Shown: piece by piece, positions 1 to 4,980 of the stretch
Position numbering within the stretch: position 1 is the stretch's first letter
How the letters are laid out: each line of letters opens with the position of its first letter
Source: Actinomycetes bacterium
GTDB taxonomy: Bacteria; Actinomycetota; Acidimicrobiia; Acidimicrobiales; Palsa-688
NCBI GenBank assembly: GCA_021827225.1
Contig: JAKAXG010000208.1
Coordinates: forward strand, 1 to 7,284
DNA length: 7,284 bases
Direction: 5' to 3'
Position numbers and translations under genes: made by a program
Notes under the pieces: generated by a model
The model's database searches: none
Seen by the model: the letters and a program-made list of their open reading frames with translations, nothing else
Told to the model about the DNA's origin: nothing

Positions 1-138
1 GCTCGCCGGGTGGCGGAGCGCGCCCATCTGGTCCGCGCCGGCCGCCGGCATCCCCATGCCGAGGGTCAGCGCCAGGGCTGCCACGACCCCCGCCACCCCC
101 GCCCGGCCAACCGGTCCCCTACCCCTCGTTATCGCCAT
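1..138 (-). CDS. N-terminus of a secreted protein, truncated by window edge
   Basis: Forty-six codons are open from an ATG at 138 to the left edge, so only the start of the protein is visible. It has the layout of a Sec signal peptide: a short Arg-containing n-region (residues 1-17), a hydrophobic core around residues 18-30 rich in Val, Ala and Leu, then PAAGA followed by Asp, which gives an Ala-x-Ala type cleavage site after about residue 35. The start follows the TlpA-like gene by 85 nt on the same strand and may share its transcript. No good Shine-Dalgarno sequence precedes the ATG, but no other start lies upstream in frame before the tlpA-like stop. Too little of the mature protein is present to name a family. 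Given the neighbours, a periplasmic copper or redox protein would fit, but this is a guess. Confidence 0.6.
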   Translation of the reverse strand, partial: MAITRGRGPVGRAGVAGVVAALALTLGMGMPAAGADQMGALRHPAS

Positions 139-223
139 GGCGTGAGGGTGACCCCGTGCCGAGGCCGGACGCCAGGGCCGGTCGGCCCGTTTCAGGAGCA
201 GCCGGGCAGCGCTCCGGCCGGGC

Positions 224-868
224 CTACGCGGCCTGGAGCCGGTCCACCCACTCCCGGAGCTGGCGGGGCGACTGGGCCCCGAAGGCCTCGCCCAGCAGCC
301 GGCCGTGGCGGTCGATGAACACCGTCGTGGGCAGGGCCACGACCCAGTAGGCGACCGCGGTTCCGGCCGACGCATCGACGCCCACGGGGTAGCGGACCCC
401 GGCGCGGGCGATGACGGCCTCGGCCGCCTGCCTGTCGGGGTCGTTCAGGTCCACCCCGACGAAGGCGACCCTTCCCCGTACCGCGTCGGCTTCGGCCGCG
501 AAGGTCTTCATCTCATCGAGGCAGTTGGTGCACCACGACGCGAAGAAGTTGACCACCAGAGGAGATCCGGCGAACGTCCCGGACGACACGAGGGGACCGC
601 CACCGAGGCGGGGCAACCGGAATGCGGGCGCCGGCCGGTCCGCCGGCAGCGAAGGCAGGTGCTCCGGGTTGCCCGTCGCGCTGCGGCCGGGCTGTCCTCC
701 CGGCACCGGTGTCGCAGGACCGCCATCCCATCCGAACAGCACGGCCACGAGCGCCACGCAGAGCACGAAGGCTGTGGCCGCCAGCAGGACCCGTCGCCCG
801 GCGCCGGGACTGGACCCGCCACGTTCAGGGCGCACGGTGCCGTCCGGTTCGGGTGTCCCCACGACCAT
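224..868 (-). CDS. membrane-anchored TlpA/ResA-like thiol-disulfide oxidoreductase
   Basis: A 214-aa protein with a hydrophilic N-terminus, one membrane anchor at about residues 27-47, a Pro/Gly-rich linker (50-78) and a thioredoxin-fold domain (about 79-214) facing outside the cytoplasm. The redox centre is FFASWCTNC, with Cys113 and Cys116 in a W-C-x-x-C motif. The cis-proline expected opposite the active site is Pro180 in ALPTT, followed by the FID strand. The domain order and length match the TlpA/ResA/CcmG group. Some members reduce the CuA cysteines of subunit II and of Sco proteins (shown for Bradyrhizobium TlpA), while others reduce apocytochrome c. No cytochrome c maturation gene is visible here, and a Sco gene and subunit II lie nearby, so I infer a CuA role. 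The ATG at 868 has a GAGG-type ribosome site about 9 nt upstream. The gene is transcribed away from the SURF1-like/sco pair. Confidence 0.85.
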   Translation of the reverse strand: MVVGTPEPDGTVRPERGGSSPGAGRRVLLAATAFVLCVALVAVLFGWDGGPATPVPGGQPGRSATGNPEHLPSLPADRPAPAFRLPRLGGGPLVSSGTFAGSPLVVNFFASWCTNCLDEMKTFAAEADAVRGRVAFVGVDLNDPDRQAAEAVIARAGVRYPVGVDASAGTAVAYWVVALPTTVFIDRHGRLLGEAFGAQSPRQLREWVDRLQAA

Positions 869-933
869 AAGTCTGCCTCAACGGGACCGTTGCCGCAGCG
901 GGCGGAATGTCGCTTTGATTGCTGACACTGCCA

Positions 934-963
934 CTGTCGAGGCTCCGGCCGGTGCACTATCCT
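934..963 (+). promoter_or_regulatory. putative promoter for a leaderless SURF1-like/sco transcript
   Basis: The 104-nt gap between the divergent tlpA-like gene (start 868) and the membrane protein gene must carry promoters for both. On the plus strand, TATCCT at 958-963 fits the TAnnnT form of a -10 box. CTGTCG at 934-939 is a weak -35 candidate with 18 nt between. The -10 box ends 9 nt before the GTG at 973, which has no ribosome site, so a leaderless mRNA is plausible, as is common in actinobacteria. This rests on motif spacing only. I saw no convincing matching box for the minus strand. Confidence 0.25.
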
Positions 964-972
964 GGCGCCCGG

Positions 973-1701
973 GTGGATGATCTCTGCGAGTCGGGAGGCC
1001 GGCCTACGACCCGCGGCAGGTGGCTGTCGCCCAGGGCGGTTCTGCTGCACGTCACCGTCCTCACCGTTTCCTCCGCCTGCCTGGCGGCAGGCTGGTGGCA
1101 GGCAACGAGAGCCCTCGGCGGCAACGCTCTGAGTTGGTTCTACTCCGTGGAGTGGCCGGCCTTCGCCGTCGTCGCCGTGGTCGCCTGGTGGCACCTCATC
1201 CACGAGGACCCCGACCAGTACCGGGCCCGGAAGGAGAGGCCCCCTGAGCCCGTGACGGCCACCGCCACTGCATGGGACGCTGAGCCCGAGGGCGCCGGCA
1301 GGACCCTGACGGTGAACCGGCCCGACGCCCGGTTGGCCGCCGTGCTGGCCGTGCTGGTGGGCCTGGATTCCGTCGTGGGGGTGGCGACAGTGGTCACCCT
1401 TCCGTTCAGCCGGCCGTCGGGCCTGGCGCCCCACGGCTCGCTGGCGCTGTACCTGGCCCACGCCGTCCTCGGCGTGCCCATGATGGTCGGGGCCGCCGTC
1501 CTGCTCGTCCGGGTCCGGCGGTCGTCACGGCTGGCCCGCCTCACCGGCTGGGTCGGCGGCGCGGGAACCGGTCTGGCCGGGTTCGGCGGTGTCCTCACCG
1601 TGACGCACCCCTCGAGGCTCGCCGGCATGGCGCTCATGCTGCTCGGCGCGGCTACCGCCGCGTTCGGCTACGCCGTCCCGTCGCTGGAGAAGCTGTCCTG
1701 A
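973..1701 (+). CDS. polytopic membrane protein with SURF1-like N-terminal part
   Basis: A 242-aa integral membrane protein, numbered from a GTG at 973. The first helix (about 22-42) runs from WLSPRAVLLH to GWWQATRA. The G-W-W-Q-x-x-R pattern resembles the N-terminal signature of SURF1 oxidase assembly proteins and of short actinobacterial membrane proteins related to them. A short loop and EWPAF lead into a second helix (59-77) ending in WWHLIHEDP. A charged cytoplasmic stretch (about 78-119) precedes four more helices (about 120-144, 155-180, 187-209, 214-234) with His154, His163 and His212 at or near membrane borders. The C-terminal half is not a family I recognise. The large external domain of true SURF1 is absent. 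It precedes sco by 53 nt and the two are probably co-transcribed, which suggests a job in oxidase assembly. The start is uncertain: TTG at 919 and GTG at 952 are in frame, and none of the three has a good ribosome site. Confidence 0.7.
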   Translation: MDDLCESGGRPTTRGRWLSPRAVLLHVTVLTVSSACLAAGWWQATRALGGNALSWFYSVEWPAFAVVAVVAWWHLIHEDPDQYRARKERPPEPVTATATAWDAEPEGAGRTLTVNRPDARLAAVLAVLVGLDSVVGVATVVTLPFSRPSGLAPHGSLALYLAHAVLGVPMMVGAAVLLVRVRRSSRLARLTGWVGGAGTGLAGFGGVLTVTHPSRLAGMALMLLGAATAAFGYAVPSLEKLS

Positions 1702-1725
1702 GCCGTCCCCAGCCGCCGGCGCGGG

Positions 1726-1745
1726 CCAAGAGGAGCCAAGAGGAA
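1726..1745 (+). repeat. tandem 10-nt repeat duplicating the sco ribosome site
   Basis: Two adjacent 10-mers, CCAAGAGGAG and CCAAGAGGAA, differ only in the last base. Each carries a purine-rich Shine-Dalgarno core. The second continues as AGGAAAGG and lies about 6 nt from the ATG at 1755, so it decides that start. The first AGGAG, at 1731-1735, is 19 nt away and too far for direct initiation. Confidence 0.6.
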
Positions 1746-1754
1746 AGGTTATTG

Positions 1755-2522
1755 ATGCTGCGAAGATGCCCGGTCCCCACGGACGAGGAGGGCCCGCCCC
1801 CCACCGGTAGGGGACTGCGCCGCCCGCCGGTCTGGTCGGTCGTGGTGAGCGCGGCCGCCGTGGTCGGGGCCCTCGGATACGGCGTCCACCAGTTGCGTGC
1901 ACCTGCCAGTCCTTCATCCATCCGGCCCTCCGGCATCCCCGCGGATGTGCCGACCGCTCTGGCTTCCCTGATGGGACTCTCCCCGGACCGTACCCGGCCG
2001 GCACCGGACTTCACCCTGGTGGACCAGAACGGGCGGAGCGTCTCGCTCTCCAGCCTCCGGGGCCGTCCGGTGGTACTCGAGTTCATGGACCCGCACTGCA
2101 CCGACATCTGCCCCATCATCTCGCAGGAGTTCACCCGGGCGTACGCCGATCTGAGGGGCTCCCGTCCCGACGTGGCCTTCGTGGCGGTCAACGTCAACCA
2201 GTACCACAACACGACGGCGGACATGCTGGCCTACACCCAGGAGCACGGCCTGTCGGCCATCCCGACCTGGCACTTCGTGACCGGCCCGGTTCCGGCGCTG
2301 CGCAGCGTGTGGTGGAACTACGGCATCTACGTCGACGCCCAGAGCCCCGACGCCGACGTGGTCCACAGCTCGGTGGTGTTCTTCCTGGACTCCCACGGCA
2401 TGGAGCGGTACAGCGCCTCACCCACCGACTACCACACCAGCGCCGGCGACGCCTACCTGCCCGCCGGCCAGATCGAGCAGTGGGGGCAAGGGATCGCCCT
2501 GGTGGCGAAGAGCCTCTCCTGA
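1755..2522 (+). CDS. Sco1/SenC family copper chaperone for CuA assembly
   Basis: A 255-aa membrane-anchored protein with a charged N-terminus, one helix at about residues 25-43, a linker, and a thioredoxin-fold Sco domain from about residue 83 (APDFTLVDQNG) to the end. The copper site is visible as DPHCTDICP, with Cys115 and Cys119 in a C-x-x-x-C-P motif, and His204 in VVHSSVVFFLD. These are the three Cu-binding residues of Sco proteins, which hand copper to the CuA centre of oxidase subunit II outside the membrane. The usual Pro after the first Cys is Thr here. The ATG at 1755 is chosen because AGGAAAGG sits 6 nt upstream; a TTG directly before it is less likely. The gene follows the SURF1-like gene on the same strand and ends 17 nt from the convergent ctaB stop. 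Thr for Pro is a mild departure and the identification is firm. Confidence 0.92.
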   Translation: MLRRCPVPTDEEGPPPTGRGLRRPPVWSVVVSAAAVVGALGYGVHQLRAPASPSSIRPSGIPADVPTALASLMGLSPDRTRPAPDFTLVDQNGRSVSLSSLRGRPVVLEFMDPHCTDICPIISQEFTRAYADLRGSRPDVAFVAVNVNQYHNTTADMLAYTQEHGLSAIPTWHFVTGPVPALRSVWWNYGIYVDAQSPDADVVHSSVVFFLDSHGMERYSASPTDYHTSAGDAYLPAGQIEQWGQGIALVAKSLS

Positions 2523-2539
2523 CGAGCGGCAGGGCGCCC

Positions 2540-3442
2540 TCAGTGGATCAACTGGTCCACTGCCATGACCGCGAACAGCAGGGTCACGTAGGTGATGGAC
2601 CAGTGGAAGAGGCGCATGGCCCGGGCCTCCGTCGGCTCCCTCCACAGGCGCAGTGCCATACCGCAGAAGACCGCGCCGAGAGCCCCGGCAGTGGCCCAGT
2701 ACAGGATGCCCATGCGTGCGGTCCACCCGAACAGCAGTGATGTGCCCGCCACCAGGATGGAGTACCAGAAGATCCGCGCCGCGGTCCGCTTCAGGGTGTC
2801 CACCGCTGGGAGCATCGGCACCTCGACCTTCCGGTAGTCGTCTCGGTAGCGGATGGCCAGCGCCCAGAAGTGCGGGGGGGTCCAGACGAACATGAGGGCG
2901 AAGAGGACGACCGGGGCCCATCCCAGGCCGTTCCGCACCGCCGACCATCCGACCAGCACGGGCACCGCCCCCGCTGCTCCCCCGATGACGATGTTCTGTC
3001 TCGAGGTCCGCTTGAGCCAGAGGGTGTAGACGAACACGTAGAAGAGGGTGGCGCTGAAGGCCAGCACCGCGGACAGGGCGTTGACGGCCAGCCACAGCTC
3101 CGCGAAGGCCGTTACCTCGAGCGAGATGGCGAACACCAGAGCCTCGACCGGTGAGACCACGCCCGTGACGAGGGGGCGCCCCCGCGTCCGGCGCATCACC
3201 GAGTCGATGTCGCGGTCCACGTACATGTTGATGGCATTGGCCCCGCCGGCGGCGAGCGCCCCTCCGACGAGCGTCCCGGCCATGAGCGCGACCGAGGGCA
3301 GGCCGCGTGCTGCCACCACCATCGTGGGAAGGGTTGTGACCAGGAGCAGCTCGATGATGCGGGGCTTGGTCAAGGCCAGGAAACCGCCCAGGCGCTGCTT
3401 CAGCGATGCGCGGGCGGCGACGGCGGGTGTGATCGACGACAT
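2540..3442 (-). CDS. ctaB: protoheme IX farnesyltransferase (haem O synthase)
   Basis: A 300-aa UbiA-family membrane enzyme that adds a farnesyl group to haem B to make haem O, the precursor of haem A for subunit I. The first Asp-rich prenyl-diphosphate motif is NMYVDRDID (Asn72, Asp76, Asp80), followed by RRTRGRPL. The second conserved loop is YRDDYRKVEVPML (residues 199-211), preceded by WTPPHFWALA with His191. The length and about nine hydrophobic segments fit the family. The start overlaps the ctaG stop by one base (TGATG at 3444-3440), so translation is probably coupled, and the mature family N-terminus (the LTKPRI region, residues 24-29) lies at the usual distance. It is the last gene of the operon. 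Haem A synthase, needed for the next step, is not in this window. Confidence 0.95.
   Translation of the reverse strand: MSSITPAVAARASLKQRLGGFLALTKPRIIELLLVTTLPTMVVAARGLPSVALMAGTLVGGALAAGGANAINMYVDRDIDSVMRRTRGRPLVTGVVSPVEALVFAISLEVTAFAELWLAVNALSAVLAFSATLFYVFVYTLWLKRTSRQNIVIGGAAGAVPVLVGWSAVRNGLGWAPVVLFALMFVWTPPHFWALAIRYRDDYRKVEVPMLPAVDTLKRTAARIFWYSILVAGTSLLFGWTARMGILYWATAGALGAVFCGMALRLWREPTEARAMRLFHWSITYVTLLFAVMAVDQLIH
2541..2562. terminator. inverted repeat at the convergent sco/ctaB ends
   Basis: CAGTGGA (2541-2547) and TCCACTG (2556-2562) form a perfect 7-bp stem around an 8-nt loop. It covers the last codons of ctaB and lies just past the sco stop. There is no T-run on either side, so it is not a classical intrinsic terminator. 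It could slow polymerase or stabilise sco mRNA ends, or simply be chance. Confidence 0.25.
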
Positions 3443-4089
3443 CAGGCGCCGTGGTTCCGCTCGGGAGCCAGCCATTGCCACAGGCCCCAGAAGATCACCG
3501 GGAGGAACGCGAGTCCCGCCCCTGCCCAGAGCATCGCGGTGGTGATCTGCTGTTCAGCGCTCACGCTCCAGCCGGAGTGTGAGGCGTAGGCGGGGTACCA
3601 CGTGGCGCTCGAGAACCCAACCAGGTACGCCAGGATCCACAACCACCACATCGCAAAGGCGGCCAGGGCCATCCGCCACGGATATGACGGACCGCGGAGC
3701 GGAGTGGCGAGCATGAACGACCACAGCGCCGCCCCGCCGGCCAGTAGGCAGATGCCCTCCAGGGACGCCAGCCACGGGTGATGGGCGATGCCGTCCACGG
3801 CGGCCTTCGACCGCCACAGCCCGAGATCGGCGGTTTCCAGCAGCAGGGCCGAGATCATCCAGGGACGTCCGGGGCGCACCGGCCTCCATCGGGCCGGCAG
3901 CGCCAGCGCGGTCAGGGCCGGGAGGGCGCAAGCGAGCAGCAGGAACTGCGCACCCTCCACCCACAGGTGATGGCGGGATCCGGAGCCGATCGGCGGGAGC
4001 AGCGCCGTGGCCGCAACCAGCACGGCGGCCGCCGCGTAGACCCGGCTGAGGCGTGGTGCCGTTACCGGCCACCGCACCGGCCGGAGCAC
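3442..4089 (-). CDS. ctaG: caa3-type CtaG cytochrome c oxidase assembly protein
   Basis: A 215-aa protein with about six membrane helices, numbered from a GTG at 4089. It fits the Bacillus-type CtaG family (caa3_CtaG, distinct from Cox11). Signs are HHLWVEGAQFLLL after the first helix (His40, His41, Glu45), HHPWLASLEGI in the middle (His103, His104), and SAEQQITTAMLWAGAGL near the last helix (Glu179, Gln180, Gln181), which matches the family's acidic-Gln-Gln segment. Family members are needed to assemble caa3 oxidase; their chemistry is not well defined. At 215 aa it is short for the family, which I recall as usually longer with seven helices. The start is inferred: GTG at 4089 lies 14 nt after the small upstream gene's stop with a weak GGCGAG site, and GTG at 4077 is an alternative. 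Its stop overlaps the ctaB start. Confidence 0.8.
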   Translation of the reverse strand: MLRPVRWPVTAPRLSRVYAAAAVLVAATALLPPIGSGSRHHLWVEGAQFLLLACALPALTALALPARWRPVRPGRPWMISALLLETADLGLWRSKAAVDGIAHHPWLASLEGICLLAGGAALWSFMLATPLRGPSYPWRMALAAFAMWWLWILAYLVGFSSATWYPAYASHSGWSVSAEQQITTAMLWAGAGLAFLPVIFWGLWQWLAPERNHGA

Positions 4090-4103
4090 AGTGGTCTCGC
4101 CGG

Positions 4104-4211
4104 TCAGCGCCTGGGATCCCGCTGGAAGAAGCCCCAGATGAGGGCGAGGATGAAGAAACCCAGAGGAATGACCAGCGTCAGGACCTGAGCCGCGCCCACA
4201 CTTCCTAGCAT
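4104..4211 (-). CDS. 35-aa single-helix membrane protein, putative small oxidase subunit
   Basis: A 35-codon reading frame between ctaE and ctaG, starting at ATG 4211 and ending TGA at 4104-4106. The protein has a short neutral N-terminus, one strongly hydrophobic segment at about residues 10-29 (containing VIPLGFFILALIWGFF), and a basic tail QRDPRR. That charge pattern predicts a cytoplasmic C-terminus. Support for a real gene is the strong purine-rich ribosome site just before the ATG, the position in the operon, the 14-nt distance to ctaG, and a composition that reads as a membrane helix. The layout recalls small oxidase subunits such as CcoQ, the short aa3 subunit IV or CydX, but I see no sequence motif that proves homology. 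A role as accessory subunit or assembly peptide is inferred from position. Confidence 0.65.
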   Translation of the reverse strand: MLGSVGAAQVLTLVIPLGFFILALIWGFFQRDPRR

Positions 4212-4215
4212 TTTT

Positions 4216-4223
4216 CCCTCTCC
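4216..4223 (-). promoter_or_regulatory. ribosome binding site of the 35-aa gene
   Basis: GGAGAGGG, read on the minus strand, is followed by AAAA and then the ATG at 4211. It is one of the better Shine-Dalgarno sequences in the operon. It fixes the start of the small gene and argues against reading through it in the overlapping ctaG frame. Confidence 0.6.
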
Positions 4224-4262
4224 GGATCATGCCGTCCCATCACAGTTGGATCTCCTGACAAT

Positions 4263-4970
4263 TCATATGACATAGAACATCAGGAAGAAGACCAGGTTGA
4301 CCAGGCCGATGAAAGCCCAGTAGTGGTTGGCGGCCACCACCTCTATGTCCTGGAGCCGTCCCGACAGCGGGTAGGCCGCCATCTCACCTCTCGTGGCTAT
4401 CCCGTCCGACAGCGGCGCGCCAGGGGATCTCTCGGCCCGCCTGACCCTGAGCGAGCGGACCAGCATGGTCTCGGTCCAGTACACGCCGGACAGCAGCAAC
4501 ACCATGTTGAGCACCGCCCAGGCGATGAAGCAGGACGCGTAGCCGCTCGATCCCGGGTAGAAGCGGAGTTCGAACAACTCCCACATCTGCACCCCGACGG
4601 CGAGCGCGCCTGCCCCCAACGTCATCCAGCCGGCCACCTCAGCATCCAGCAGCCGACCGGTCCTGCGCCGCCAGGTCCCATAGACGTTCAGCCCCGTGGA
4701 GGTGAGGGAGGTGACCAGGATGGCGACGCCGAACGACACGGAGACGGTGACGCCGTGCGGCCGCCACAGATCGGCGTTGTTGATCGAGCGCAGGTAGAAG
4801 TACGCGAAGCCGAGGGAGGCGAATGCGAAGGCCGCGATGCCGAGCAGCAGTCGGCTGCCGATCCAGATGGCCCCCTCGGCAGCCCGCAGTTCGTGGGCGA
4901 CCTCCTCGGGTGTCTCGACCAGTTGGGTCGAGCCGTCGCTCATCGGCTGGGGTGCGGTGATATCAGTCAT
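4263..4970 (-). CDS. ctaE: cytochrome c oxidase subunit III, divergent
   Basis: A 235-aa protein with five predicted helices (about 36-60, 76-95, 111-133, 143-165, 211-233), the usual count for short bacterial subunit III. Family marks are ASLGFAYFYLRSI at the end of the first helix (typical form FFAYFYLR) and ANHYWAFIGLVNLVFFLMF at the C-terminus (typical form YWHFVDxVW). Subunit III is a core, non-redox subunit packed against subunit I that keeps proton uptake stable during turnover. Several usual polar residues appear replaced: no Glu or Asp stands in the first helix, the paired His of the GxHGxHV segment read as Ala and Phe near residues 143-150, and the His after YW is Ala219. The start is secure: GGAGG lies 5 nt upstream, 10 nt after the ctaD stop. 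Placement directly after ctaD makes the identity firm despite the divergence. Confidence 0.88.
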   Translation of the reverse strand: MTDITAPQPMSDGSTQLVETPEEVAHELRAAEGAIWIGSRLLLGIAAFAFASLGFAYFYLRSINNADLWRPHGVTVSVSFGVAILVTSLTSTGLNVYGTWRRRTGRLLDAEVAGWMTLGAGALAVGVQMWELFELRFYPGSSGYASCFIAWAVLNMVLLLSGVYWTETMLVRSLRVRRAERSPGAPLSDGIATRGEMAAYPLSGRLQDIEVVAANHYWAFIGLVNLVFFLMFYVI

Positions 4971-4980
4971 CGGACCCTCC

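Noticed and set aside
175..188. GGGCCG-GT-CGGCCC palindrome between the TlpA-like gene and the secreted protein gene
   Set aside because: The loop is only 2 nt, no T-run follows, and such GC palindromes are common in DNA of this composition, so I do not call a terminator.
919..972. TTG at 919 as the start of the SURF1-like protein
   Set aside because: It would put the start ahead of the only plausible -10 box and has no ribosome site. It is not excluded, only less likely than GTG 973.
508..1461. 317-codon minus-strand frame across the divergent region
   Set aside because: It covers the TlpA-like gene in another frame and runs antisense to the SURF1-like gene. The product is Arg, Pro and Gly-rich with no domain.
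2418..3095. 225-codon minus-strand frame inside ctaB
   Set aside because: It is an out-of-frame shadow of ctaB with low-complexity Arg/Gly/Pro content; ctaB has clear family motifs.
3443..3481. ATG at 3481 or 3475 as the ctaB start
   Set aside because: These lie inside the ctaG 3' end. The TGATG overlap at 3444-3440 gives a natural coupled start and a 300-aa protein of normal length.
4090..4230. ATG at 4230 as the ctaG start
   Set aside because: The added 47 residues show no membrane or family feature and overlap the whole 35-aa gene in another frame. No ribosome site lies at a usable distance.
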